Assembly (NCBI GenBank): GCA_937894795.1
Contig: CALCQV010000014.1
Coordinates: forward strand, 1 to 41,298
Source: an uncultured Bacteroidales bacterium
GTDB lineage: Bacteria; Bacteroidota; Bacteroidia; Bacteroidales; Lentimicrobiaceae
Length of the DNA stretch: 41,298 bases
Reading direction: 5' to 3'
Below the pieces are notes generated by a model, which saw only the letters and a program-made list of their open reading frames with translations, did no database searches and was not told the origin of the DNA. Made by a program: the position numbers and the translations under genes. Shown here piece by piece: positions 25,609 through 35,223 of the stretch (positions within the stretch are counted from its first letter, which is position 1; the number at the start of each line of letters is the position of its first letter).

Positions 25609-26631
25609 ATGAAACTACAAATAGAAAAATATCTGGCTGAAGTCCAGTCGTTTACAACAACTTCATTAGAAGAACTTGAGCAATTCCGCATCAAGTATTC
25701 AGGAAAAAAGGGAATCCTCAATGATCTTTTTGCTTTATTCAAAACAGTAGCCCCTGAAGAACGGCGGGATACAGGCAGACTCCTCAATGAGTTAAAGGAA
25801 GCAATACAACTCAAACATGATAGTTTAAAAGCAGGTTTGGGTGATAACGATAATAAGCCCGAGAAGTTATTTGATCTTACTCTTCCTGTAACAGATGATC
25901 AATCAGGGTCACGCCACCCACTTGCCATAATCAGGAAACGGATTATTGATATTTTCGGACGTATAGGATATACTGTTGCTGAAGGTCCTGAAATAGAAGA
26001 TGATTGGCATAACTTCTCAGCTTTAAATTTTGCGCCTGAACATCCCGCACGTGATATGCAGGATACATTCTTTATTGGATCAAATCCTGAAGTATTGCTG
26101 CGCACCCATACGTCAAGTGTACAAGTAAGGGTTATGGAGCACACTCAGCCTCCAATCAGAATGACTTTTCCGGGAAGAGTGTATCGTAATGAAGCTATTT
26201 CTGCAAGAGCACATTGTTTCTTTCACCAAGTTGAAGGTCTCTACATTGACAAGAATGTAAGTTTTGCTGATCTCAGGCAAACAATGATGTATTTCGCCAA
26301 AGAGATGTTTAGTCCTGATACAAAAATAAGGCTTCGACCATCATACTTTCCATTTACCGAACCATCGGCAGAAATGGATATTTCATGCAATTTATGTGGT
26401 GGTGAAGGGTGTGGATTCTGTAAATATACCGGCTGGGTTGAAATACTTGGATGTGGTATGGTAAACCCTGCAGTACTAACAAACTGTGGAATTGACCCTA
26501 AGATCTACTCCGGCTTTGCCTTTGGAATTGGTGTTGAGCGTATTACCAATCTGGTGTTCAATGTAAAAGACCTCAGAATCTTTTCAGAAAATGATGTTCG
26601 CTTTTTAAGACAATTTGGTTCAGCAATATAG
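25609..26631 (+). CDS. pheS: Phenylalanine-tRNA ligase alpha subunit
   Basis: Catalytic subunit of the alpha2-beta2 enzyme that charges tRNA-Phe. An N-terminal coiled-coil (about 1-85) binds tRNA, and the class II core follows. Motif 2 is in FPGRVYRNEAISARAH with the FHQVEG loop, motif 3 in GFAFGIGVERI. A CX2C-X4-CX2C cluster (Cys260, 263, 268, 271) precedes GWVEILGCGM; E. coli PheS lacks it, but I recall it in Bacteroidota PheS, and it may bind zinc. Length 340 aa is standard. pheT is not in the window: a convergent gene follows 25 bases later. The palindrome before its start may affect expression. Confidence 0.96.
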   Translation: MKLQIEKYLAEVQSFTTTSLEELEQFRIKYSGKKGILNDLFALFKTVAPEERRDTGRLLNELKEAIQLKHDSLKAGLGDNDNKPEKLFDLTLPVTDDQSGSRHPLAIIRKRIIDIFGRIGYTVAEGPEIEDDWHNFSALNFAPEHPARDMQDTFFIGSNPEVLLRTHTSSVQVRVMEHTQPPIRMTFPGRVYRNEAISARAHCFFHQVEGLYIDKNVSFADLRQTMMYFAKEMFSPDTKIRLRPSYFPFTEPSAEMDISCNLCGGEGCGFCKYTGWVEILGCGMVNPAVLTNCGIDPKIYSGFAFGIGVERITNLVFNVKDLRIFSENDVRFLRQFGSAI

Positions 26632-26656
26632 TTGTTGGTCAAACACTCTGTTATTA

Positions 26657-27121
26657 TTACCAAATAAAGGGAATCAGCTTTTTTGTCCTTTTAATATAAT
26701 CCGAGTAGGGTTGAAAGGATTTCTTTAAATACTCTTCTTCCAAGTGTAGTTTTACAACTAATGCAACGGTAAGAATCAATACGAAAATCAAACGTATAGT
26801 GCTGAAGTGACCGGCCACAAGCGCCCAACTTATCAGTATCAAACCCGTATACATTGGGTGCCTTATAAAACGGTAAGGTCCTTTTGCAACCATGTAACCA
26901 CCATCTTTTACATAAGGTGACACACTCAGGTTCCCTAGCCTGATTGTGTAAATTGCCCATAAGCCCAAGAAACCTCCAGGTATCATTATTGCAACTGACC
27001 ACCAATTACCCGGGATAAGGGGCCCTGTAAATACAATTAATCCAAGCATTAAAAATTGCAAGACAACCATCGACCAAGCTAAATACCAGTCGGGTGTCCT
27101 CATTCTTCTTGTGTTGAACAT
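26657..27121 (-). CDS. ICMT/PEMT-like membrane methyltransferase
   Basis: A 154-aa integral membrane protein of the isoprenylcysteine carboxyl methyltransferase-like family. Four to five hydrophobic segments are visible. The conserved C-terminal SAM-binding signature is present: GPYRFIRHPMYTG, then EEEYL with the ending FQPYSDYIKRTKKLIPFIW. Bacterial members methylate small molecules or lipids and their substrates are mostly unknown. ATG 27103 is an alternative start. The gene is convergent with pheS and 120 bases downstream of the GT-C-like gene on the same strand. Confidence 0.85.
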   Translation of the reverse strand: MFNTRRMRTPDWYLAWSMVVLQFLMLGLIVFTGPLIPGNWWSVAIMIPGGFLGLWAIYTIRLGNLSVSPYVKDGGYMVAKGPYRFIRHPMYTGLILISWALVAGHFSTIRLIFVLILTVALVVKLHLEEEYLKKSFQPYSDYIKRTKKLIPFIW

Positions 27122-27225
27122 AAAAAGTTGAAATTTGACCGTACTACTTAAATAGTCTACATTCAGGCATGGTTTCCTGATATATTAACTATTGTAATAC
27201 TTTTAATAGTTTAACCCAGACCATA

Positions 27226-27233
27226 CAAAGTTA
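27226..27233 (-). promoter_or_regulatory. Possible -7 box for the ICMT-like gene
   Basis: On the minus strand this reads TAACTTTG, matching TAnnTTTG, 105 bases before the start codon and just after the stop of the GT-C-like gene. No -33 box accompanies it. Confidence 0.25.
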
Positions 27234-27241
27234 TAACAAAT

Positions 27242-29050
27242 TTAATTAGCGGTCAGTTCGAATACTTCTACTTTTAGATTCCTGATATAAATACTGGCTG
27301 TATCATTATGCCAAAGATATACTTTGAGGTTATCATCAGGAGTTCTCACTTCAGGGCTCAAATACCAATATGTTATTGGTTGCCATGCTCCCCTGATTGC
27401 TGTATTGTCATCAATTGTAGCTCCTCTATATTTATAGGCTGCATCTTTATAATGAAAACTTGAAACCAGGTGCGGCATTTTACCGGAATATCCTTCAGGC
27501 AACCATACTTCAATACTCGATTTTATCCATACATGATCACTTTTGGTTAATTCCTTAAAAGGCACATCAGGCCCCGGAGAGAACTGATTTTCACTATTCA
27601 TTCTGATTGCTTGTATAGTATCAGCAGTTTGAAGTTGATCATATTGATAAATGACTTTCCCGGTATATCGTTCCAGATGGTCGGGAACTTGATTGGTCTC
27701 CGTACTTCTATCCACCAATAGCAATTTATCCAACTTGTCTTTATCAACATTGACTTTACCAAATATTGCCCAATAGTATTCTTTCGTCATACGTTCCTTA
27801 TCAATGATACCTCTGGACCATTGATACGTCTGAAACAGATTAAGTATTACAAGGAAAACACCTATTATGGAGAAAATTTTATTCCATTTCCTTTTGCCAA
27901 TCTCCATAACTAAATATCCTAAGGGGATAGCAAGTACACTATAAGCCGGAACTATGGATCTGGAACTAAAGCTTCCACCCCCATACCACCATGCAGTCCA
28001 TGCGGAGATTATCCAAATATCAAAAACAATGAATAATATTATAGCCGGCAAATTTTCCCTTTGTCGCTTTAACATCAACACAGTTCCAATAATAGAACCA
28101 ATCATAACTGGCGTATAAACTAACCATCCTTTGCGGTAACTAAACAGAAATTCCATGATATAGGGAGGGAAGAATCTAAACCCCTCACCCGGATTGTTAC
28201 TGTATGAATAGTATATCCATTCACCTGTAAGTGATTTCCAATAAATAAATTGAATTGACCCAATCGATAATGCTGCAAAAGCCATTAAGAATGGATGGAG
28301 AGGATGCCTTCTTAATACTGATATTTTATTTTTCAGAGCTTTTAAAGTTCCTGTACTCCACAGAATTGGAATAAGGAAACAAACGGCTTCTGAGGGTCTA
28401 ATCAGCGAAATAAAGCCTGCTGTGATGCCAAGGGCAATTGCCATTAATGCAGAGGGTTTTCTATGATACTCTATAGTTAGTATTATGAGCAGGGTATAGA
28501 GAGTAAATAGATAATTATGTGTGAGCAGAGTTCCATCAATTGAAACAAGATGAAGATAATTCGTACCGGCAACAACCAATATCAAAACTATTACAGAAAT
28601 CTTATCGGTAAAAAAGTTAAGCAGCAATTTTCTAAGAAGAAAGATTCCTGCTAAAGCCCAAAGAATTCCACCTATACTTATTATTACCTGGTATGGCAAG
28701 GAAAAGCCATCAGCAGGATAACCCAAAACCGGAGCAAGCCAATGAGCTATAAAGAAGAAAGGTGAATACAAGACTGCCATTCCCGAAGCATATTTTATCA
28801 GCTTGTCGCCATTTTCCAAATAAACCAATTGATATAGAGTAGGTGAAGGTTGATATTTTTCAAATATATCATCCATCCATTCCTGATTGTTGAGTTTTGG
28901 ATCATTATATATGAAATTGGCGGGCAAATAAAGATAATAGCCAAATACATCCCAGGTAAGCATCCGGGTTGGTGCTTGAATTGCCCTCACAAAAACTATG
29001 GAGAGAGCCAGTACAATACACACTATCAATGATAAGCGTTTCCTTTTCAA
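27242..29050 (-). CDS. Multi-pass membrane protein, possible GT-C glycosyltransferase
   Basis: A 602-aa protein with about eleven hydrophobic helices in residues 5-425 and a soluble C-terminal domain of about 175 residues. An acidic residue sits in the first external loop (Asp34 in TWDVFGYYLYLPAN), as in lipid-phosphosugar-dependent GT-C enzymes (PMT/ArnT/GT39-like). YGGGSFSSRSIVPAYSVLAIP and the WTAWWYGG stretch resemble other bacterial GT39-like proteins. The C-terminal part looks beta-rich, such as a carbohydrate-binding-like sandwich. I infer sugar transfer to a surface lipid, protein or glycan from topology only. A candidate -7 box lies 29 bases upstream. Confidence 0.65.
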   Translation of the reverse strand: MKRKRLSLIVCIVLALSIVFVRAIQAPTRMLTWDVFGYYLYLPANFIYNDPKLNNQEWMDDIFEKYQPSPTLYQLVYLENGDKLIKYASGMAVLYSPFFFIAHWLAPVLGYPADGFSLPYQVIISIGGILWALAGIFLLRKLLLNFFTDKISVIVLILVVAGTNYLHLVSIDGTLLTHNYLFTLYTLLIILTIEYHRKPSALMAIALGITAGFISLIRPSEAVCFLIPILWSTGTLKALKNKISVLRRHPLHPFLMAFAALSIGSIQFIYWKSLTGEWIYYSYSNNPGEGFRFFPPYIMEFLFSYRKGWLVYTPVMIGSIIGTVLMLKRQRENLPAIILFIVFDIWIISAWTAWWYGGGSFSSRSIVPAYSVLAIPLGYLVMEIGKRKWNKIFSIIGVFLVILNLFQTYQWSRGIIDKERMTKEYYWAIFGKVNVDKDKLDKLLLVDRSTETNQVPDHLERYTGKVIYQYDQLQTADTIQAIRMNSENQFSPGPDVPFKELTKSDHVWIKSSIEVWLPEGYSGKMPHLVSSFHYKDAAYKYRGATIDDNTAIRGAWQPITYWYLSPEVRTPDDNLKVYLWHNDTASIYIRNLKVEVFELTAN

Positions 29051-29078
29051 CTGATAACAACAAATATGGTACAGATAT

Positions 29079-29086
29079 CAAATATA
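29079..29086 (-). promoter_or_regulatory. Candidate -7 box for the GT-C-like gene
   Basis: On the minus strand this is TATATTTG, an exact TAnnTTTG match, 28 bases before the start codon. No TTG at -33 spacing was found. Confidence 0.35.
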
Positions 29087-29164
29087 GTTAATATTTTATA
29101 TCAGCATTTAATATTATTATAAGTCAAAAATAAGCCATCGCCATTTTGATAGGTATTGATAATA

Positions 29165-29196
29165 AGAGAGTCCTGTTAATAATAACAGGGCTCTCT
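29165..29196 (-). terminator. Hairpin terminator after the RND efflux operon
   Basis: Arms 29165-29178 and 29183-29196 pair over 14 bp with one G-T pair and an ATAA loop. It lies 48 bases past the RND stop. The following minus-strand bases (TTATTATC) are only moderately T-rich, so termination may be imperfect. It could act in either direction. Confidence 0.7.
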
Positions 29197-29244
29197 CCAA
29201 ATTCAGACATAGTTAACAGTAATGCATGGCAACTGCCGCTCTTG

Positions 29245-32200
29245 CTATTTTCTGAGCTTCATTGCTGCTATATTTGATTTCCAACGGGCATATTTAATTT
29301 CCACCTGATGTGATAAAAGATACATTGCCGGTACAAATACTAAAGTGAGGAAAGTTGCAAAACTCAGGCCGAAAATTATAGACCAGGCCAAAGGCCCCCA
29401 GAACATTACATTATCGCCACCAACATGTACATGTGGATTGAGTTCAGTAAACATGGTAACAAAGTTCAGGTTTAAGCCAATTGCCAGTGGCACTAATCCT
29501 AAAATAGTTGCCGTTGCAGTGAGAATTACAGGAGTGATACGAGTCAATCCGGCCTGAACAATAGCTTCTCTGGTTTTCAATCCCCTTTCACGCAATACAT
29601 CAGTAAATTCCACAATAAGAATACCATTTCTTACTACTATACCACCAAGTGCCACTATTCCCAATCCGGTCATGATGATAGAGACATCCATGCCAAATAT
29701 GATAATGCCCAGCAATACTCCAATGATACTGAAAACAACTTCACTAAGTATAAGCATTGCTTTACTGAATGAATTAAACTGAGTAATCAGGATAAAGAAT
29801 ATCAACCCCAGTGATATCATCATTGCCATCATAAGGAAAGAAGCTGATTCGGCCTGATCTTCCTGTTCACCCGTAAGTTTAATTTGAACGCCATCACTAA
29901 CAGGGAAATCCCGAGCCAGAGTTTCAATCTTTGGGACTATATCATTGGGTGAATATCCGGTTGTGACTTCACTTGAAATAGTAATGATTCTTTTAAGATT
30001 TTGACGCTTAATCCCACCATATGAAGAACCATAGTCAATGCTGGCCACAGATGAAAGAGGTATTTGTCGCAGCAAACCGGTATTCATATCCCTGTACGTG
30101 ATGGGAACATTTATCAGGTTGTTTATATTATTACGGGTTTCTTCTGAATATCTGAGTTGAATTGGGTATTCGTCTTCGGTATCCTTAAATTTGGAGATTT
30201 CTTTACCTAGCACAGCTGTTCTCAACTCCATGGCAATCTGCCCAGTGCTGATACCCTCATTATTTGCTCTTTCGCGATCAATATCCAACACTATTTCAGG
30301 TTTATTTTCCAGGAAATCGCTCTTTAATTCTTCCACTCCAGGTATTCGTATAGAATCAAGATAGTTCTTGAATTCAAAAGCATCGTTAATCAGTGAAGGG
30401 AGGTCCTCGCCGGTAATTTCAATATTGATGGGCTTGCCGGTAGGTGGGCCATTATTTTCTTTAACTGAGTAAATCTCTGCTCCGGGAATATCACGTATCT
30501 CTTTTCGTATTCGGTCAAGATAGTCATTGGTATTAGCACCTTGTCGGTATTTATACTCAACGAAATTAATGGTAACTTTCCCTTTCTCTGAGCTGACAGA
30601 ACGACTGAAATCCATTTCATCACCTGCACCAAGAGCTACATTGGCAATAACAGATTCCACAGCCGGGTTATTCTCACCCAGTATATCCATTACTTTATGT
30701 TCTACCACCCTGGTCACAGAATCGGTAACTTTCTGATCTGTACCAACCGGCATTTGAATCATTACATAAATGCTATTAGGCATATTATCAGGGAAAAACA
30801 ACACCTTGATACCGGCAGCTCCTGTAAGCATAATAGTAAAAATCAGCAAACCAACTATTCCTGACAGCAGCCAAACAGGCCTATAACCCTGAACAAAATA
30901 CCTTAATTGTCTTTCGTACAATCCAACAAGATATGGCCAACCTTTATTTTGCCAATAGGTAATGTATGGATTAATAAAAAGATGGAACAACAATATGAGG
31001 AAGGAGGCAAAAACCAGGAAATTGGCTATCCCAAAAGCAGTTTTACTCCCCGACAAAAAATATAAACTATAGCCGCCTATTGCAAATCCAATCATGAATA
31101 CCACCGTCACCATTGCTTTACGAAGAAGCAGCTTGCGTGGTGGCGGCTCAAACTCATGTTTCATAAATGAAATGGCAAACACCGGATTGATAATGTAAGC
31201 AACAAAAAGTGAAGCAAACAATGTAATGATAAGTGTTACAGGAACATAAACCATAAACTCACCCACAATTCCGGGCCAGAAAGCTAGTGGAAAGAATGGC
31301 GCCAATGTGGTTAGGGTTCCGGAGAGTATTGGTAGAAACACCTCCCCTGCTGCACGCTTGGCAGCAACTATAATATTTGATTCTTTACGGTGTACCCGGT
31401 GAATATTTTCAATAACAACAATTGCATCATCCACTACTATTCCCAATGCAAATATGAAACCAAACATCACAATCATATTCATTGAGAAACCTAATGCCGG
31501 CATAACCAAAAATGCCAGAAACATTGAGAGAGGAACAGCCAATGCAACGAAGAAAGCATTTGTTATGCCCATGAAAAACATAAGTACTATGGTAACCAGA
31601 ATAAATCCAAAAAGTATCGTGTTATTCAGTTCTTCCAGTGTGTTTCTCGTATAACGCGACATTTCGCCTGAAATAGCTACATTAAGGTCGGAGGGATATT
31701 GATTATCAATCAGTTCATTATCCAGAATCTCATGTATTTTATCTGAAGCGTCCAAAAGGTTTTTACCACTTTTCTTAACCACATTAAGGGTAATCACATT
31801 CTTGCCAAAAAGACGGGAGAAACTCTCTTGTTCTTTAAAGGAGTCCTTTACTTCAGCAACATCCTTTAAATAAACCAATGCGCCGCTTGATGAAGTAACC
31901 ACAATATTTTCAATGGTTTCTATATCATCAAACTGACCCTGTATTCTGATGCTTCTTTTTGAACCCGAAGTAGTGATGTTACCGGCAGAAATGGTGAGGT
32001 TTTCAGATGCTACACTCCTCTCAATATCACCCATTGTAACCTTGGCAGCCTGAGCTTTATACAGATCCACATTTATTTGAATTTCACGCTCAAGCGCACC
32101 AACGATATCAACTCTGGTAATTTCATTCAATGATTCAATCCTATCCTGCGCCATCTCAGCGTATTTCTTCAATTGAACCAAATCATAATTACCAGAAATC

Positions 32201-32652
32201 TGAATATACATTATTGGTATCTCCGAGAAGTCAATATCCATAACTGAAGGATCATCCAATAAATTATTAGGCAGATCACTCATACTTTTATCAACGGCAT
32301 CCTTAACTCGTTGCTTTGCTTCGGGGACAGGCACATCAGTGTTAAATTCGATAGCAATGGCTGAAAAATCCTGTAATGAGTTACTTGTAATCTTTTTTAC
32401 ACCGGTAATCCCCTTAAGTTGTTTCTCGATAGGGCGGGTAACAAGATTTTCCATATCCACCGGTGAAGTGCCCGGATATACGGTATTAACCAGAATTGTT
32501 GGTATTACTATTTCAGGAAACTGCTCTTTAGGAATAGTTTGATAGCTATACAATCCCAATAAAGTGATAAAAACAGTCAGCACATAAACACTGGTCTTAT
32601 TATCAATAGCCCAGCTTGTTGCAAAAAACTCCTTGAATTTGTTACTATTCAT
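29245..32652 (-). CDS. RND multidrug efflux transporter (AcrB/HAE1-like)
   Basis: Inner-membrane proton-driven pump of a tripartite efflux complex. The N terminus, two periplasmic porter regions and two membrane halves follow the AcrB plan. Proton-relay residues Asp408-Asp409 (GIVVDDAIVVIENIH) match AcrB Asp407/Asp408. The AcrB Lys940 position is Arg1008 here (VVRNGILIVEF). At 1135 aa it is about 85 residues longer than AcrB. The extra length includes two hydrophobic segments between the two halves, after HEFEPPPRKLL, so more than 12 helices are predicted. It is the last gene of the tetR-tolC-adaptor-RND operon, 25 bases after the adaptor. Substrate is unknown; HAE1 members usually export hydrophobic drugs or bile-salt-like compounds. 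Confidence 0.94.
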   Translation of the reverse strand: MNSNKFKEFFATSWAIDNKTSVYVLTVFITLLGLYSYQTIPKEQFPEIVIPTILVNTVYPGTSPVDMENLVTRPIEKQLKGITGVKKITSNSLQDFSAIAIEFNTDVPVPEAKQRVKDAVDKSMSDLPNNLLDDPSVMDIDFSEIPIMYIQISGNYDLVQLKKYAEMAQDRIESLNEITRVDIVGALEREIQINVDLYKAQAAKVTMGDIERSVASENLTISAGNITTSGSKRSIRIQGQFDDIETIENIVVTSSSGALVYLKDVAEVKDSFKEQESFSRLFGKNVITLNVVKKSGKNLLDASDKIHEILDNELIDNQYPSDLNVAISGEMSRYTRNTLEELNNTILFGFILVTIVLMFFMGITNAFFVALAVPLSMFLAFLVMPALGFSMNMIVMFGFIFALGIVVDDAIVVIENIHRVHRKESNIIVAAKRAAGEVFLPILSGTLTTLAPFFPLAFWPGIVGEFMVYVPVTLIITLFASLFVAYIINPVFAISFMKHEFEPPPRKLLLRKAMVTVVFMIGFAIGGYSLYFLSGSKTAFGIANFLVFASFLILLFHLFINPYITYWQNKGWPYLVGLYERQLRYFVQGYRPVWLLSGIVGLLIFTIMLTGAAGIKVLFFPDNMPNSIYVMIQMPVGTDQKVTDSVTRVVEHKVMDILGENNPAVESVIANVALGAGDEMDFSRSVSSEKGKVTINFVEYKYRQGANTNDYLDRIRKEIRDIPGAEIYSVKENNGPPTGKPINIEITGEDLPSLINDAFEFKNYLDSIRIPGVEELKSDFLENKPEIVLDIDRERANNEGISTGQIAMELRTAVLGKEISKFKDTEDEYPIQLRYSEETRNNINNLINVPITYRDMNTGLLRQIPLSSVASIDYGSSYGGIKRQNLKRIITISSEVTTGYSPNDIVPKIETLARDFPVSDGVQIKLTGEQEDQAESASFLMMAMMISLGLIFFILITQFNSFSKAMLILSEVVFSIIGVLLGIIIFGMDVSIIMTGLGIVALGGIVVRNGILIVEFTDVLRERGLKTREAIVQAGLTRITPVILTATATILGLVPLAIGLNLNFVTMFTELNPHVHVGGDNVMFWGPLAWSIIFGLSFATFLTLVFVPAMYLLSHQVEIKYARWKSNIAAMKLRK

Positions 32653-32677
32653 ATTTTAGAGTGTTAAAGGAGTACAA

Positions 32678-33811
32678 TTATGATACTTTGAGAGGTTGAC
32701 CATCTACCAAATTGTTAAATCCGGTAGTAATCAGCTTATCACCCGGTAATAGGCCCTTAGTGATCTCAGCTTTGCCATTGTATGTTTGACCTACTTCAAC
32801 AGCTCTTCTTTTTGCCTGAAGTTGTCCTTTTATATTTTCAGCTACATATACAAACCTACCATCAATTGTTTCTCTTATAACAGAAACCGGAACTACAATA
32901 GCCTCAGGATTATTATAGTCATTAATTTTTATTTTGGCAATCATGTTTGCCCTGTATTCGAGGGCCCCCGGCTTAAGTCGTATCTCAGTAAGGAATGTTC
33001 TGTTAACAGGATTGATATACTTACTGGTAAAGTCAATCTTTGCTTCAATATCTTTATCAAGATCAGGGATAGTCACAAGTACTTTTGCACCGGGTCTAAC
33101 TTTGGAAGCATATGATTCAGCAATGTCAGCAACTACTTTAACAGTAGAAAAGTTAACCACCCTGAAGGCAGGCATTCCGGGGGATGCCATTTGGCCAATT
33201 TTCAGATTGACTTCTTCAACGCTACCATTTATGGGTGATTTTATTCTTGTCATTTCAAGTTGTTCACCAATAGCAGCAAGGCCTTTTTGGCGTGATTCCA
33301 TTTCTGCCTTAGCAGCGAGGTATTCGATCTCACTTCCAATCTGCTGATCCCAAAGTGCTTTTCTTCTGTTATAGACGCTAGTTGCCAAGTCTGCTACAGA
33401 GCGAGCAGCTTCATAATTTTCTCTTAAGGCACTGTTCTCCATCTGAGCCAGCAATTGACCTGTTTTTACCTTATCACCTTCTTTCACATGGATTAAAGTA
33501 ATTACTCCCGCCATTTGGGCCGACACACCAATATTATCCTCGCCATCAACCCTTCCCTGCACTTCAAGGTAGTGGCTGAACTGCTCATTTTTAACTTCAG
33601 TAAGTTCAACACTGATTATCTTTTTTGTTGACTCACCTGTCTTGTTCAGTTCGGCTTCAAGCAGTCGAATCTTTGCATCAAGGTCTGAATGCTCTTGTTT
33701 AAGCTTTTCCAGTTCCTGCTCCTTTTTAGTAATGTCATCTATCTTACTCCCGCAAGATGTCGCAACAAGTATTACCAAGGCAAATGCCAATAAATTATAG
33801 ATGAATTTCAT
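32678..33811 (-). CDS. RND periplasmic adaptor lipoprotein (HlyD/AcrA family)
   Basis: Membrane-fusion protein that joins the RND pump to the outer-membrane channel. The signal peptide ends at VATSC, so Cys20 is lipidated. A short coiled coil (about 28-60) is followed by the split lipoyl/barrel-sandwich domain (GVITLIHVKEGDKVKTGQLLAQ and later IKSPINGSVEEVNLKIGQ), a helical hairpin between them, a beta-barrel and a membrane-proximal domain. Length 377 aa is typical. The extra N-terminal coiled coil before the lipoyl half is unusual compared with AcrA and recurs in Bacteroidota adaptors. It lies 13 bases after the tolC-like gene. Confidence 0.93.
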   Translation of the reverse strand: MKFIYNLLAFALVILVATSCGSKIDDITKKEQELEKLKQEHSDLDAKIRLLEAELNKTGESTKKIISVELTEVKNEQFSHYLEVQGRVDGEDNIGVSAQMAGVITLIHVKEGDKVKTGQLLAQMENSALRENYEAARSVADLATSVYNRRKALWDQQIGSEIEYLAAKAEMESRQKGLAAIGEQLEMTRIKSPINGSVEEVNLKIGQMASPGMPAFRVVNFSTVKVVADIAESYASKVRPGAKVLVTIPDLDKDIEAKIDFTSKYINPVNRTFLTEIRLKPGALEYRANMIAKIKINDYNNPEAIVVPVSVIRETIDGRFVYVAENIKGQLQAKRRAVEVGQTYNGKAEITKGLLPGDKLITTGFNNLVDGQPLKVS

Positions 33812-33824
33812 TGTTTACAGTTTT

Positions 33825-35216
33825 TTATTGATGTGATGTTAATTTGGTAAGTTTATTTTTAGCAGTCAGAAGCGCGTTAAGATTGCTAACATACTCGCTT
33901 TGTGCTGAAAGAAGTTGGTTTTGTGCCTGAGTAAGCTCCATGCTTGAAGATAATCCTTCCTTGAATTTAATTAGTGTCTTATCATAAATGCGTTTAGTCA
34001 ACTCAACATTCTTTTTAACATTTGTGAAATTGTCAAAAGCCACAATCATCTCATTTCTTGCATTAACATACTCCAGTTTCAATCCTTGCGAAACCGATTC
34101 CAGATTGTTAATGGCCTTGTTATACTCCAAGCCACGCTGTTGGACTTTTACAAACCTCTGTCCACTCGAAAAAATAGGAATACTTAAAGAAAGCATAAAG
34201 ACATCAACCGGCATGAAGTCGAAATCAATCTTCTTGAACTTCTCTGTATGCTGATAAACAGCAGCCAAACTTGGTAAAAATGTTGATTTTTCTCTTTGCA
34301 TATTCAACTTGCTCAATTTCACCTGCGTATTCATTATTTGATAATTGATGTTATTATCCATCTTAAACCCATTTGAAATTAAGGCTTCCAGGTTCACCTC
34401 ACTTGCCATTGTCTCAAGATTGTCAGTCAGGTTGATTTCCTTTTCCATTGGGTAACCCATCTGAAATTTTAATAACTCTTTCGTAGCATTGATTTGACGT
34501 TCCATGGCATTAACACCATTCTGAAGTGTTAAAGTTGCAAGCTCAATTTGGTCCACATCAGTTATTTCAACAAAACCCTGTTTGTTTAACTCTCGCATTT
34601 CATTTAATGTTCTCGATGTATTATCAAGTAATAGTGTCATCAGATTGTAGTTATCCTGAAACATCAGAACAAGCGCATATATATTCGATACTGATTCGCG
34701 TGTATCACTTTCTATTTTCTGCTTATTTTGATCAGAAATCAAATAAAAAACTTTTGATGCCTGCAATCCAACCAGGTATTCACCGCTGAAAATGAGTTGC
34801 GATACTGTAATATCCAGTGTTGTATTGTCCTTAATACCAAGCGGAATAGGTTCACCCGGCCTAAAATCAAGAAATACAGTTTGATTAATTATATCATTAG
34901 CAGTTAAAGTGCTTCCTGCGGGCAGATTGGTGTTAATGAATGAGCTCCCGCCAAAATCAATTTCAGGCACTTCAAATAAGTGCTGGTATTTAGCCTGAGC
35001 GCTTATTTGCGGTAATCCAATAGCCGTTGTTTCCCATATTTTCTTCCTTGCCAACTGAAGATCGATATGTGCATTCTTATTATTGAAGCTATTTGCCAAT
35101 GCATATTCCTGCGCTTGTTTCAAGCTGAAATTTACTGAATTTTGAGCCTTTACAATACCGGCATTTAGAGCCAGAACAATTATTAGTACCGGTATCGATT
35201 GAAATGATATTTTCAT
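33825..35216 (-). CDS. TolC-family outer-membrane efflux channel
   Basis: Outer-membrane factor of the tripartite pump. A signal peptide (about 1-24, cut after VKA) precedes two repeats of the OEP fold rich in long helices. Typical features are LKQAQEYALANSFNNKNAHIDLQLARKK-like start helices (seen near 32-60), SLSIPIFSSGQR in the second half, and a heptad-rich C-terminal helix with SMELTQAQNQLLSAQSEYV. Length 463 aa is normal. The gene starts 7 bases after the tetR stop. In this operon the channel precedes adaptor and pump. Confidence 0.92.
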   Translation of the reverse strand: MKISFQSIPVLIIVLALNAGIVKAQNSVNFSLKQAQEYALANSFNNKNAHIDLQLARKKIWETTAIGLPQISAQAKYQHLFEVPEIDFGGSSFINTNLPAGSTLTANDIINQTVFLDFRPGEPIPLGIKDNTTLDITVSQLIFSGEYLVGLQASKVFYLISDQNKQKIESDTRESVSNIYALVLMFQDNYNLMTLLLDNTSRTLNEMRELNKQGFVEITDVDQIELATLTLQNGVNAMERQINATKELLKFQMGYPMEKEINLTDNLETMASEVNLEALISNGFKMDNNINYQIMNTQVKLSKLNMQREKSTFLPSLAAVYQHTEKFKKIDFDFMPVDVFMLSLSIPIFSSGQRFVKVQQRGLEYNKAINNLESVSQGLKLEYVNARNEMIVAFDNFTNVKKNVELTKRIYDKTLIKFKEGLSSSMELTQAQNQLLSAQSEYVSNLNALLTAKNKLTKLTSHQ

Positions 35217-35223
35217 AACTGGT

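Noticed and set aside
25440..25814. 124-aa minus-strand open frame spanning the cyclophilin-pheS junction
   Set aside because: It lies across two well-supported plus-strand genes and shows no family features.
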